From GCA-2720865 sp047630275 (GTDB lineage Bacteria > Bdellovibrionota > Bacteriovoracia > Bacteriovoracales > Bacteriovoracaceae), in contig JBLHVN010000003.1 of the NCBI GenBank assembly GCA_047630275.1, forward strand, positions 248,001-312,000: 64,000 bases of DNA. The letters are read 5' to 3'. The translations under genes and the position numbers were made by a program. The notes beneath the pieces are model-generated. The model was given only the letters and a program-made list of their open reading frames with translations. It ran no database searches and was not told the DNA's origin. Shown here piece after piece: positions 1 to 8,681 of the stretch (positions are counted from its first letter, which is position 1; each line of letters begins with the position of its first letter).

Positions 1-351
1 TAACTCGTAGATCTTATCATCAACTTTTTTCTCAATAGAGCCAGCGACGTACTTAACCCGGGCATTATAAGTTGAGCCCATTCTATTGGCGCGCTCTTCA
101 CTTTCTAAACGCAGGCTCTCAAACTTCTTTTCTAGATCGGCCACTTTCTCAGAACTTATACTTCTGTCCATGGTTAGCTTAACACCAGCAACAAAAGCGA
201 TAAAACCCCAAAGCCCTAGAATAAAAACCTTCCCAAAACTATTGAGTTCTTTTCTGACGGTGGGGGTGAAGTTTGCTTTAATGGGCGGGTCCATCATCTC
301 TTTGGGAGTATTACTCACGCTCTTCATTTTCTCTTTTGCTACGACTTTCAT
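1..351 (-). CDS. Membrane-anchored coiled-coil-like protein, C-terminus cut by window edge
   Basis: The reading frame starts at an ATG (349-351 on the complement) preceded by an AGGAGC ribosome binding site and stays open for 117 codons to the window edge, so the C-terminus is missing. It has a short polar N-terminus, one hydrophobic segment at about residues 42-62 (VFILGLWGFIAFVAGVKL) and then a charged, heptad-like stretch rich in Glu, Lys and Arg. This is the layout of a single-pass inner-membrane protein with a periplasmic or cytoplasmic coiled coil. I do not recognise the family. The plus-strand open frame over the same bases looks like a shadow: it has no ribosome binding site. Confidence 0.6.
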   Translation of the reverse strand, partial: MKVVAKEKMKSVSNTPKEMMDPPIKANFTPTVRKELNSFGKVFILGLWGFIAFVAGVKLTMDRSISSEKVADLEKKFESLRLESEERANRMGSTYNARVKYVAGSIEKKVDDKIYEL

Positions 352-455
352 CTTTGCTCCTAGATACTTCTATTTTAAGAGCCTATGGGGCTGAGTCCTA
401 ATTTGAGAGTAAAGTTAATGATTTAGGGGGTTTAACTTAGAGGCGACTGCCCATT

Positions 456-1460
456 TTACTTGCTAAGACCTTCAGAAGTCTTTGAATCTTGAGGGCCTGT
501 TGCGGAGTCTCCACCGGAGCCTTCTCCCCCTTGAACGCTTGAATCATTTTCACCGCTACTAGTTTCAGTGTCGATTGATTTTTGTCCCTTTGTTTGAGAG
601 CGATCTAGCCCTTCAAGGACGCGGTCTTTTGATTTAACTGTGCAGTCTTTTGATACTTTTTCTCCTTCTACGTTTGAATTGATAAGCGTTGAGGGAGCTT
701 CGAAACCTTCTGTGCAAAATGAGAACTGCGGGGCTGCGTGAGCGCGAAAGAACTTGAAGAACTCTCCTCTATTATTTCCGGTTAGGGCCTTTAATAAAAA
801 GTTATCTGTAGCTATGGGGCTAAAGAGTTTTCCTGTGTTCTTGATTTGTTTCTTTAGAATCTCAAACACGCAGCTAAAAGAATAACTTGGTTCCATAAAG
901 TCCCATTCGTCCTTACCAGCGCAGGCGCCTCCTATGGGATTAACTTTATTAGGGTCTAGGGCAAAGAGTCCGCGGCCACTTCCCTCTTTAAAGGATGGAT
1001 CAAAGCCACTTTGGGTGCGGGCGATAGTGGCCATAAAGAGGGCCCAGAATCTTTTCTTATCCGCTTTTCCGGCGCTTTTTAATCCGCGGCAACCAAGGTC
1101 TGATAACTCATCACTAGAGAGGCCTAGGTCATCGTTAATAAATTCAGGATGCTCGATCTCTAAGCTCTCCCCAATAGATTTATTCCAGCTCTCATCCCAG
1201 CGGTAAGAGACATCTCTTCCCACAAGGTTAGTTGAGATCTTGGCGTAGCCATCGTGATAGAAAGTTTTCTCAGCGCTCGGAGTTTCCGCTTGTTCTTCTA
1301 AGCAATGAACAGATTGCGGCGTTACCGCCTGTTCTAAATAATTATTTACTTGAGCAGAGCCCGGAATGCCGGCCCTTTTATCAGGAAGGGGCTTCTTAGC
1401 AAAAGGATTGCAAGCGGCCACAATTAAAATAAATGGTAGAATTAGATAAGCAGTTCTCAT
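456..1460 (-). CDS. Lipoprotein with degenerate lytic-transglycosylase-like segment
   Basis: A 334-residue protein with a lipoprotein signal peptide (lipobox ending at Cys17, IVAAC). Around residues 145-170 lies a segment resembling the SLT fold signature, TQSGFDPSF followed by GRGLFALDP, where typical lytic transglycosylases have an ES...GA.GLMQ pattern. The catalytic Glu position appears to be Gln150, so the protein may bind peptidoglycan without cleaving it. The C-terminal 60 residues are Ser/Gly/Glu-rich and probably disordered. A TTG codon nine bases upstream could also start translation; I prefer the ATG. The transglycosylase link rests on motif resemblance only. Confidence 0.6.
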   Translation of the reverse strand: MRTAYLILPFILIVAACNPFAKKPLPDKRAGIPGSAQVNNYLEQAVTPQSVHCLEEQAETPSAEKTFYHDGYAKISTNLVGRDVSYRWDESWNKSIGESLEIEHPEFINDDLGLSSDELSDLGCRGLKSAGKADKKRFWALFMATIARTQSGFDPSFKEGSGRGLFALDPNKVNPIGGACAGKDEWDFMEPSYSFSCVFEILKKQIKNTGKLFSPIATDNFLLKALTGNNRGEFFKFFRAHAAPQFSFCTEGFEAPSTLINSNVEGEKVSKDCTVKSKDRVLEGLDRSQTKGQKSIDTETSSGENDSSVQGGEGSGGDSATGPQDSKTSEGLSK

Positions 1461-1511
1461 AGTTCTCAAGAGCTTATCGGTTAGTTGACAAATTTACTTT
1501 AGTATAAATAA

Positions 1512-2186
1512 TTACTGATACTTAGCATAGTCATACCAGAGGGACTTGAGCTCTTCGGCCGCTGTTCTCTGCTTAGCTTTAAGATTTCTTCTGTTTAGAT
1601 AATCAAGAACGCTCTCTACTTTTCCACTAAGCTTCTCTCTTCTTACCCAAACTGATTGAAGAAATAATCTTTCATCTTCAAGCCAGAGGTCATAGAAAAG
1701 TGAGATGGACAGAAGTCTGTTTCTGCCAAAATTAAAAGTAGGATGATTGGCGTAATCCATGTCATCACTGATGATCATGCCTGTTTGATCAAGGTACTCC
1801 ATGGATTTCTTAAAGATATAATAATCCATCTCAATCATATGGGGCAGCTTAACTCCGCCGAGCTTTTTCTCTAAATCGTATCTAACAAGACCTTGAAAAA
1901 GAATCCAAGAGATATACTCATGACCTGCGGCCCTTAGGGCCCAGTTAAGCTTTAAGGTCTTCTTTCCAAATGAGCTCTTGGTCTCATACTCTTCTTTCAT
2001 GGTTCCAAAACGAATCAGATCAGCGCCGTGATCATTTTCATAAAAGCCAGCGTGAAGTCTTCCCAGCTGAGTTGATTTAACAAAGTTTTCTTTAGCGCGA
2101 AGGATCTTATAGTGAGGGCCTGAGGCAAAGGAAGATGCTGCTATAAAAAAGACCGCAAGAACCAATAATGATCGTAGGAAGAACAT
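1512..2186 (-). CDS. Exported protein of unknown function
   Basis: A 224-residue protein with a clear Sec signal peptide (hydrophobic residues 4-18, cleavage near ASSFAS). The mature part is rich in aromatic and charged residues and has no motif I recognise. It lies 51 bases upstream of the lipoprotein gene at 456-1460 and points the same way, so the two may be co-transcribed. An AGGGG sequence about ten bases before the ATG is a weak ribosome binding site. Confidence 0.55.
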   Translation of the reverse strand: MFFLRSLLVLAVFFIAASSFASGPHYKILRAKENFVKSTQLGRLHAGFYENDHGADLIRFGTMKEEYETKSSFGKKTLKLNWALRAAGHEYISWILFQGLVRYDLEKKLGGVKLPHMIEMDYYIFKKSMEYLDQTGMIISDDMDYANHPTFNFGRNRLLSISLFYDLWLEDERLFLQSVWVRREKLSGKVESVLDYLNRRNLKAKQRTAAEELKSLWYDYAKYQ

Positions 2187-2261
2187 ATTTTAGACCCCTC
2201 TAAAAAGTAGTTGTTTAAAAAGTTTTACGTAAAAGGCAGGCCTGCGTCAAGAAAGCCAGGC

Positions 2262-3134
2262 CTAGATGTCGCGGAGCGCTTCTTGGATCAGTGCAGTAAG
2301 TTGTCGACTTGCCGTGCTCTTTTGAATATCGGCCCTATAAATTAAGCACAAACGATCTGAGAACTTTGGAAACTGACTACCTAAGACTTCCATCTTTTTA
2401 GCTTCGTCCCCGACAACTCTCCCCGGTAAGATCCCAACTCCGGCCCCATTTAGAACAAGTTCTTTGATCACTTCTAAGTTGCTCGAAGTGATGATCCTTT
2501 TAAAAGTAATCTTCTTTTTAGCAAGCTTTGCAAGGAGGTCTTGAGACTGACTAAGATCTGGTTCTACGATCAAAACCTTCTCGTCACTATTCATATCATT
2601 GGCAGCGGTCTTCTTTTTACTCTTCCAAAAAGAGACTTCGTCTTTAAAGAGCTCTCTTATAACTAGGTCTGGATGAGACACTGGGTTGATCACCAAACCA
2701 AAGTCGAGCTTAAAGCTAATGATGTCTTCAGTTAGTTTTCTAGAGAGGTCATGAACAAACTTAAATTCAAGACCTGGGTATTGATTTAATAATTGAGGCA
2801 CAAAGTGCTTAACTGTATAAAGAGCAACGGAGCTGTGAAGACCAAGGCTGTAGCGGCCTCTTAGGTTCTCGGCATCCTTAGCAGATTCTTCTTTAAGAGA
2901 TTCCCAATCATCAAGAAGGGCCCGTGCCCCAGTGAAGAGCTTCTCTCCAGACTTGGTTAGGGTTACTCCGCCCTTTCCTCTTAAAAGAAGCTGCTGGTCA
3001 AAGGCGGTCTCAAGTCTTTTCATACTTTGGCTAAGAGCTGGTTGAGTAACGCCGAGTCTTTCTGCTGCGCGGCTCATATTTCCCGTATTCGCCACTTCAA
3101 GAAAGAAACTTAGATCTGCTGCATTTGGTAACAT
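2262..3134 (-). CDS. LysR-family transcriptional regulator
   Basis: A 290-residue protein of normal LysR length. Residues 4-65 form the winged helix-turn-helix, with the family signature MSRAAERLGVTQPALSQSMK and then RLETAF..QLL.R. Residues about 90-285 match the periplasmic-binding-protein-like effector domain. A GGGAG ribosome binding site lies six bases before the ATG. It is divergent from sdhC, and an inverted repeat at 3151-3174 in the shared intergenic region is a candidate binding site. It could therefore control itself and the succinate dehydrogenase operon, but divergence is the only evidence for that target. The effector cannot be predicted. Confidence 0.9.
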   Translation of the reverse strand: MLPNAADLSFFLEVANTGNMSRAAERLGVTQPALSQSMKRLETAFDQQLLLRGKGGVTLTKSGEKLFTGARALLDDWESLKEESAKDAENLRGRYSLGLHSSVALYTVKHFVPQLLNQYPGLEFKFVHDLSRKLTEDIISFKLDFGLVINPVSHPDLVIRELFKDEVSFWKSKKKTAANDMNSDEKVLIVEPDLSQSQDLLAKLAKKKITFKRIITSSNLEVIKELVLNGAGVGILPGRVVGDEAKKMEVLGSQFPKFSDRLCLIYRADIQKSTASRQLTALIQEALRDI

Positions 3135-3150
3135 ACTGACTCCCGTCTAC

Positions 3151-3185
3151 TTATCACAAAGCCAAAGGTGATAATTAAAACTTAT
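3151..3185. promoter_or_regulatory. Candidate LysR-type operator between lysR-like gene and sdhC
   Basis: TTATCAC (3151-3157) and GTGATAA (3168-3174) form a perfect 7-base inverted repeat with a 10-base spacer. It is immediately followed by ATAA-N7-TTAT (3171-3185), which fits the T-N11-A pattern of LysR boxes. It lies 17-50 bases upstream of the regulator start, the usual place for an autoregulatory site. Confidence 0.5.
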
Positions 3186-3310
3186 ACGTCAACGCAGGGA
3201 GCAAGTCTAGCTTTTTTTAGGCCAGCCCATCTTTATAGTTAACTCCCTGAACGCTTAGGTGTAGTATGAATCTGTTTGAAATTACTAGAAATTTGAAAAG
3301 GAGTTTTCTC

Positions 3311-3988
3311 ATGAGCACGAGTCTGGTTGCTAGATTTAGCACGTCAGTCGTTAAGAAAGTGGCTATGGGTATTACAGGTCTTCTTCTGTGCGGTTTTTTA
3401 ATCAGTCACCTTACCGGTAACTTTTTAATCTTCGTAGGCCCAGATGCATTTAACCTCTATGCCCACACATTAACATCTAACCCTCTCATCTATGGAGCGG
3501 AAGCCATTTTAATGGCCATCTTCTTAGGTCACCTCTTTATGGCCGTAAGATTGGTCATCGAAAATAAGCTGGCAAGACCGACTCCTTATTATGTGAAAAA
3601 ACCTACCGGGCACGGAGCAACCTTTGCTTCTTCAACAATGCCTTATACGGGATTGATCATTCTTATCTTTCTTGTTCTTCACTTAATTCAGTTTAAGTAC
3701 GGAACTTACTTTGAAACGACAGTTGATGGCGTTTCGATGAGAAACTTATATAAGACTGTGATTGATTTTTTCACAAGCCCAGTAAACGTAGTCCTTTATA
3801 TCGTGGCCATGGCAGCCTTATCTCTCCATGTAAGTCACGGTTTTTGGTCTGCCTTTCAATCGGTTGGTTTTAATCATCCAAAGTACACTCCTTGTATTAA
3901 TACTCTCGGTAAGATCTTTGCCGTAGTTGTATTTCTTGGATACTCATCTTTACCAATCTTCTGTTTTCTTCAAGGAGGTCAGTCGTGA
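3311..3988 (+). CDS. sdhC: Succinate dehydrogenase cytochrome b558 subunit
   Basis: The 225-residue membrane anchor of succinate:quinone oxidoreductase. It has five hydrophobic segments and the b558-type pattern seen in Bacillus and epsilon/deltaproteobacterial enzymes, with conserved His residues in the helices (LISHLTGN, LGHLFMA, LVLHLIQF, LHVSHGFWSAFQS) that would ligate two haems. I start it at the ATG at 3311 because an AAGGAG lies eight bases upstream. An in-frame ATG at 3266 has no ribosome binding site and would add 15 residues before the conserved start. The stop overlaps the sdhA start by four bases (GTGA), indicating translational coupling. Confidence 0.93.
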   Translation: MSTSLVARFSTSVVKKVAMGITGLLLCGFLISHLTGNFLIFVGPDAFNLYAHTLTSNPLIYGAEAILMAIFLGHLFMAVRLVIENKLARPTPYYVKKPTGHGATFASSTMPYTGLIILIFLVLHLIQFKYGTYFETTVDGVSMRNLYKTVIDFFTSPVNVVLYIVAMAALSLHVSHGFWSAFQSVGFNHPKYTPCINTLGKIFAVVVFLGYSSLPIFCFLQGGQS

Positions 3989-5913
3989 GCATTAAGAAAT
4001 TAGACGGAAAAGTTCCAGCAGGTCCTATTAAAACAAAATGGGATCAGTATAAGTTTGATATGAAACTGGTTAACCCAGCTAATAAAAGAAAGTTTAAAGT
4101 TATCGTTCTTGGAACGGGTCTGGCCGGAGCCTCAGCTTCAGCGACCCTGGCTGAGCTTGGTTATAATGTCGACGCTTTTTGTATTCAAGATTCTGCCAGG
4201 CGTGCTCATTCAATTGCGGCCCAAGGTGGAGTTAACGCAGCTAAAGCTTATCCTAATGATGGGGATTCTATTTGGCGTCTCTTTTACGATACTGTAAAAG
4301 GCGGCGATTATAGAGCAAGAGAGGCCAATGTTTATAGGCTAGCTCAAGTTTCAAATAATATTATCGATCAATGTGCGGCTCAAGGAGTTCCTTTTGCTAG
4401 AGAGTATGGCGGAACTTTATCAAACAGATCTTTTGGTGGAGCTCAGGTTTCAAGAACTTTCTATGCTAGAGGACAAACTGGTCAGCAGCTTCTTTTAGGA
4501 GCCTACTCGGCCATGATGAAAGAAGTCAATAAAGGCAAGATCACCGTTCACACAAGAAGTGAGATGGTTGAACTAGTGATGGTTAACGGTAAGGCCCGTG
4601 GTGTGATCACAAGAAACATCATCACAGGGGCCTTTGAAAAGCATGCCGCTGACGCTGTTCTTCTTTGTACTGGTGGATATGGAAATGTTTATTTTCTTTC
4701 AACTAATGCCATGACTTCAAATAGTTCTGCTGCTTGGAAGTGTTATAAGAAAGGCGCTTATTTCGCCAATCCTTGTTACACACAGATTCACCCTACTTGT
4801 ATTCCTGTTCACGGAGAAGGTCAGTCAAAGCTAACACTTATGAGTGAGTCTCTAAGAAACGACGGAAGAGTTTGGGTTCCAAAGACTAAAGGTGACTCAA
4901 GAAGGCCAGCTGATATCCCTGACGAGGAACGTGATTACTATCTTGAAACAAAGTATCCTTCATTTGGAAACTTAGTCCCAAGAGATGTGGCCTCAAGAAA
5001 CGCTAAGTTAGTTGTTGATGAAAAACGTGGTGTAGGAGCAACCGGAGTTGCTGTCTATCTTGATTTCAGAGACGCTATCAAGCGTGATGGAAAAGATAAG
5101 ATTAAAGAAAAGTATGGCAACCTCTTTGATATGTACAACCGTATCACCGATGCTGACCCCTACTCTGAACCTATGATGATCTATCCTGCTGTTCATTACA
5201 CTATGGGTGGTATCTGGGTTGATTATAATCTTCAGACTTCAGTAAAAGGTCTCTTCGCTCTTGGTGAAGCTAACTTTTCTGATCACGGAGCTAACCGTCT
5301 AGGTGCTTCTGCTCTTATGCAGGGTCTCGCTGACGGCTATTTTGTTGTTCCTTATACTCTTGGTAACTACCTTGTGACTGAGAAGCCTGAGCAAGAAAAC
5401 GTCTCTGTTGATAATAAAGAATTCGACGACGCTCTCAATACGGCAAAAGCCCATTTTGACAAGCTTATGAGCATCGGTGGAAACCGCTCTGTTGATAGCT
5501 TCCATAAGGAGCTTGGTCTTCTTATGTGGGAATATGTAGGTATGGGAAGAAACGAAGCCGGACTTAAGAAAGGCATCGAGGAGATTAAGAAACTCCGCGC
5601 TGAATTTTGGAAGAACGTAAAAGTCACTGGAACTAAAGAAGGCATCAATGTTGAGCTTGAAAAAGCAAACAGAGTTGCCGACTTCTTAGAACTTGGTGAG
5701 CTAATGGCAAGAGACGCTCTTGAAAGAGTTGAATCTTGTGGTGGTCATTTTAGAGAAGAATCTCAAACGGATGAAAACGAAGCAAAACGAGACGATGATA
5801 ACTTTTGTCATGTGGCCGCTTGGGAGTACACCGGAGAGAACAGTGACCCAATTAGAAACATTGAGGAATTAACATTTGAGAATGTTGCCCTCACTCAAAG
5901 ATCTTATAAATAG
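3985..5913 (+). CDS. sdhA: Succinate dehydrogenase flavoprotein subunit
   Basis: A 642-residue FAD-binding subunit that oxidises succinate to fumarate. It shows the Rossmann motif near residue 40 (VIVLGTGLAGASASATLAEL), the flavinylation region with HSIAAQGGVNAA, the substrate-binding HPT motif (QIHPTCIP) and the active-site GGIWVDY and LGASALMQGL segments. It starts at GTG with a strong AAGGAGG seven bases upstream and a 4-base overlap with sdhC. Length and the three-gene order C-A-B fit the type-B (b558) succinate:quinone oxidoreductases, where the enzyme may run as succinate dehydrogenase or fumarate reductase. Expected at the cytoplasmic face of the inner membrane. Confidence 0.95.
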   Translation: MSIKKLDGKVPAGPIKTKWDQYKFDMKLVNPANKRKFKVIVLGTGLAGASASATLAELGYNVDAFCIQDSARRAHSIAAQGGVNAAKAYPNDGDSIWRLFYDTVKGGDYRAREANVYRLAQVSNNIIDQCAAQGVPFAREYGGTLSNRSFGGAQVSRTFYARGQTGQQLLLGAYSAMMKEVNKGKITVHTRSEMVELVMVNGKARGVITRNIITGAFEKHAADAVLLCTGGYGNVYFLSTNAMTSNSSAAWKCYKKGAYFANPCYTQIHPTCIPVHGEGQSKLTLMSESLRNDGRVWVPKTKGDSRRPADIPDEERDYYLETKYPSFGNLVPRDVASRNAKLVVDEKRGVGATGVAVYLDFRDAIKRDGKDKIKEKYGNLFDMYNRITDADPYSEPMMIYPAVHYTMGGIWVDYNLQTSVKGLFALGEANFSDHGANRLGASALMQGLADGYFVVPYTLGNYLVTEKPEQENVSVDNKEFDDALNTAKAHFDKLMSIGGNRSVDSFHKELGLLMWEYVGMGRNEAGLKKGIEEIKKLRAEFWKNVKVTGTKEGINVELEKANRVADFLELGELMARDALERVESCGGHFREESQTDENEAKRDDDNFCHVAAWEYTGENSDPIRNIEELTFENVALTQRSYK

Positions 5914-5925
5914 GTGGAGTGTTAG

Positions 5926-6693
5926 ATGAGTAATGCAAATAATATGTCCCTTAAGTTAAAAGTTTGGCGTCAGAACGACGAGAAATCTAAAGGCAAGATG
6001 GTTGATTATAGCCTTGATGATGTCTCTCCTGATTCTTCTTTTCTTGAGATGATCGATCAACTCAATGAGAAATTAATTGATAGAGGTGATGAGCCGATCG
6101 CTTTTGATCACGATTGCCGTGAAGGAATTTGCGGAATGTGTTCAATGATGATCAATGGTCAGGCCCATGGTCCTGAAGCTGAGACAACAACTTGTCAGCT
6201 TCATATGAGAAAGTTCAAAGACGGTGATACCATTGCTATTGAACCTTTTAGGGCGAAGGCCTTTCCGGTTCATAAAGACTTAATGGTAGATAGGTCTTCT
6301 TTTGACGCTATTATTCAAGCTGGCGGTTACGTCAATGTGAATACAGGAAACGCTCAAGATGCTAACGCTATCTTAATCCCTAAAGTGGACGCGGATCTCG
6401 CCATGGACGCAGCAGCTTGTATTGGTTGCGGAGCCTGTGTGGCCAGCTGTAAGAACGCTTCAGCCATGCTCTTTGTATCGGCTAAGGTTTCTCAACTTGC
6501 TCTACTTCCTCAAGGAAAGATTGAGAGAGAGCAGAGAGTTCTAGACATGGTCGATAAGATGGACAGCCTTGGTTTTGGAAACTGTACAAACGAAGCAGAA
6601 TGCGAAGCTAGTTGCCCTAAAGCGATTAGCATCTCAAATATTGCTAGGTTAAACCGTGAGTTTCTTTCAGCGGCGGTTAAGAGTAGATCCTAA
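5926..6693 (+). CDS. sdhB: Succinate dehydrogenase iron-sulfur subunit
   Basis: A 255-residue electron-transfer subunit. The N-terminal ferredoxin fold carries the [2Fe-2S] ligands in CREGICGMC and a downstream Cys. The C-terminal part carries CIGCGACVASC and later CTNEAECEASCPK, ligands for the [4Fe-4S] and [3Fe-4S] clusters. It follows sdhA by 12 bases with a GGTGGAG-type ribosome binding site and completes the sdhCAB operon. Its stop codon TAA shares its last base with the ATG of the next gene, so that gene is probably in the same transcript. Confidence 0.95.
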   Translation: MSNANNMSLKLKVWRQNDEKSKGKMVDYSLDDVSPDSSFLEMIDQLNEKLIDRGDEPIAFDHDCREGICGMCSMMINGQAHGPEAETTTCQLHMRKFKDGDTIAIEPFRAKAFPVHKDLMVDRSSFDAIIQAGGYVNVNTGNAQDANAILIPKVDADLAMDAAACIGCGACVASCKNASAMLFVSAKVSQLALLPQGKIEREQRVLDMVDKMDSLGFGNCTNEAECEASCPKAISISNIARLNREFLSAAVKSRS

Positions 6694-7781
6694 TGCGGGT
6701 CTACTCCTCAACACTGAATGCTTTTTGCACTCGGCTTAAGGCAGAAGTAAAAACTATCCTCATCAAAGAGATGGGGATAGAGGTAAAGCGGAGCCGTTTT
6801 CTTTTTAACGGCTACCTCTACCCCTTTAGCATCATCACCTTTGAATCCCCTAAGCAGCTTGGCTATTTCAATGGGGAAAATTATCAAATCGGAATCAACA
6901 AGAACTTAGTCTATCTAGCAAAGCCAGAAGTCTTAAAGAACATCCTCCGCCATGAACTGGCCCACCTTTATATCTTTTTAACCAAAGGTCCTGATGAGCA
7001 GGCCCATGGATCTTCCTTTCGTGAAGTTTGTAAGAAGTTTGGTTGGGGTCCTGAAGTCTCAAGCGCCTACGCAGATATCAAAGAAGAAAATAAGCTTAGC
7101 TCTGCCCCAGAGTTTGAAAAGATCCTCTCTCGTATTGAAAAGCTTTTAAGCCTAGCAAAAAGCGCCAATCAACATGAGGCCACGGCTGCCACGGCCAAGG
7201 CGAATGAACTTCTGATGAAGTATAACTTAGAGCTTTATAAAAAAGACCCTACTGAAGCCGAAGAAGAGGTCTATGTTAAGAATATCTATGAGGCCAAAAG
7301 AACAAATGTTCAAATGAACGCTCTCTATGAGATCTTAATTCATTTTTATATCCAACCTGTTTTAAATAGGACAACTAAGAAGGTCTACCTTGAGGCCATA
7401 GGTTCAAGAGTGAATGTAGAAATGGCCGATTACCTGGCCAAGTTCTTTGTCGCGGAATTTGAAAGGCTCTATAAAGATTCAGGTCTTAAGGGAGTATCCG
7501 CGAAGAACTCCTTTATCAAAGGAATTGCCGAGGGCTTTAGCTCTAAGATCATCGCTCAAAAGAAATCAGACCCAGGGCTCAGTAAGGAATTAGTTAAGTT
7601 AGAAAATGTTCTTAAGTCTCAAGTGAGAATGGTCTATAGCCGTATGGGAAGTTCAGCGAGCTCTACTAAAAAAGTAGATGAAAAGGCCCGGGCCCTAGGC
7701 CTTAAAGCAGGAAAAGACTTAAAGATAAAAAAAGGCATAAACCAAGCCAAGAAACCCAGACTCCTAGGATTTTTTAAATGA
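6693..7781 (+). CDS. SprT-like zinc metalloprotein with DUF2786 domain
   Basis: A 362-residue protein. Residues 1-120 contain a SprT/zincin-like signature, HELAH (His87, Glu88, His91) followed by HGSSF with His105, which would bind zinc. Residues about 143-180 (KLLSLAKSANQHEATAATAK) match DUF2786, a helical domain that often occurs with SprT-like folds. The C-terminal 60 residues are Lys-rich. SprT-like proteins are putative proteases acting on DNA-bound proteins, but function here is unproven. The start codon overlaps the sdhB stop (TAATG) and the stop overlaps the next start by four bases, so three unrelated functions are translationally coupled. Confidence 0.8.
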   Translation: MRVYSSTLNAFCTRLKAEVKTILIKEMGIEVKRSRFLFNGYLYPFSIITFESPKQLGYFNGENYQIGINKNLVYLAKPEVLKNILRHELAHLYIFLTKGPDEQAHGSSFREVCKKFGWGPEVSSAYADIKEENKLSSAPEFEKILSRIEKLLSLAKSANQHEATAATAKANELLMKYNLELYKKDPTEAEEEVYVKNIYEAKRTNVQMNALYEILIHFYIQPVLNRTTKKVYLEAIGSRVNVEMADYLAKFFVAEFERLYKDSGLKGVSAKNSFIKGIAEGFSSKIIAQKKSDPGLSKELVKLENVLKSQVRMVYSRMGSSASSTKKVDEKARALGLKAGKDLKIKKGINQAKKPRLLGFFK

Positions 7782-8221
7782 GCCCATCAGAGTTAATTGA
7801 ACTTTATAAGAAGATTAATCAATTTGATAAGCATCTAGACTTTGACCTGAAGATGAAAGATGGAGTTGTCACCTATGAGGTCATCATCGAAGATAAGCAC
7901 CTCTCAAGCCCAGGAACTTGCCATGGAGGAGTCTTAGCGGGACTCATGGATAATGTCCTTGGCGTGACGGCATTAGCTTACGCCGTCACTGAGGATAAGC
8001 TCTGCTCCACTGTGGAATTTAAGATAAATTATCTTAACCCGGCACATAAAGGTGATAAAATCTTTGGTGAAGCAGTAATAGACTATAAAGGTCAAAGACT
8101 TGTTGTTACCAGTGGAACCCTCAGAACTAAGGATAAGCTTATTGCTAAAGGGCTTGGGACCTTTAATTTATACCCTGCTTCAAAAAAGGACTTTTTTTCT
8201 CTGGAAACAAAGACCACCTAA
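7778..8221 (+). CDS. PaaI/hotdog-fold acyl-CoA thioesterase family protein
   Basis: A 147-residue hotdog-fold protein. The segment GTCHGGVLAGLMDNVLG matches the HGG..a.lAD active-site helix of PaaI-type thioesterases; the usual catalytic Asp position is kept as Asp in LMDNVLG. The second half has the expected strand pattern (VEFKINYLNPAHKGDKI). Likely role: hydrolysis of an acyl- or aryl-CoA in the cytoplasm, substrate unknown. It overlaps the SprT-like gene by four bases (ATGA). Confidence 0.85.
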   Translation: MSPSELIELYKKINQFDKHLDFDLKMKDGVVTYEVIIEDKHLSSPGTCHGGVLAGLMDNVLGVTALAYAVTEDKLCSTVEFKINYLNPAHKGDKIFGEAVIDYKGQRLVVTSGTLRTKDKLIAKGLGTFNLYPASKKDFFSLETKTT

Positions 8222-8251
8222 ATAAAATTTTCTTGAAACACTATTTATTGA

Positions 8252-8257
8252 TATAAT
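8252..8257 (+). promoter_or_regulatory. TATAAT box directly before the 8262 gene
   Basis: A consensus -10 hexamer ends four bases before the ATG at 8262. Transcription starting about seven bases downstream would begin at or on the tandem ATGs, giving a leaderless mRNA. A TTGAAA at 8233-8238 is only 13 bases upstream, too close for a standard -35, so the promoter is uncertain. Confidence 0.35.
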
Positions 8258-8261
8258 TTCC

Positions 8262-8663
8262 ATGATGTCAGATTCAAAGAAGATTATTAAAACATTCATC
8301 GCTAGCTGCGCAGGTACTTTCAAGGCCTTTAACTATAAGTGCGAACTCTCTAAGTCTCAATCCACTATCTGGAACTTTGTGGCCAAGAACGAAGAAGGAA
8401 ATAAGGTCTACGCTGTCTTTTGCGCCCCTAAACTTGATACCTCTAAGTCTCTTATTAAATTGGCCGTTAAAAAGGTAAATGATATGCGCCTTGTAGTCGT
8501 GACGGCCCAGCATACTGAAGAGCAACTCGAGGCTTCAAGAGAAGAAGGCTACGCCCTAGTCACACTCGATGTTCTGGCCAAGTTTGGTGATGAAATGATT
8601 GACATCCGTTCTAAAGAGCTTAATTCAGATCCTCTAGCATCCACCCGTGAAAAAGTATTTTAA
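8262..8663 (+). CDS. Small conserved-looking cytosolic protein, unknown function
   Basis: A 133-residue soluble protein with alternating beta-strand and helix pattern (VYAVFCAPKLD, MRLVVVTAQHT, YALVTLDVLAKFG). I do not recognise a family. The pattern loosely recalls a small Rossmann-like or restriction-endonuclease-like core, but no catalytic motif is evident. There is no Shine-Dalgarno sequence before either of the two tandem ATGs (8262 and 8265). A TATAAT at 8252-8257 lies so close to the start that the transcript could be leaderless. Confidence 0.6.
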   Translation: MMSDSKKIIKTFIASCAGTFKAFNYKCELSKSQSTIWNFVAKNEEGNKVYAVFCAPKLDTSKSLIKLAVKKVNDMRLVVVTAQHTEEQLEASREEGYALVTLDVLAKFGDEMIDIRSKELNSDPLASTREKVF

Positions 8664-8681
8664 TTCCATTAAGATCCTTTC

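Noticed and set aside
86..394. 102-residue plus-strand open frame
   Set aside because: It runs opposite a minus-strand gene with a good ribosome binding site and has low-complexity composition; a shadow frame.
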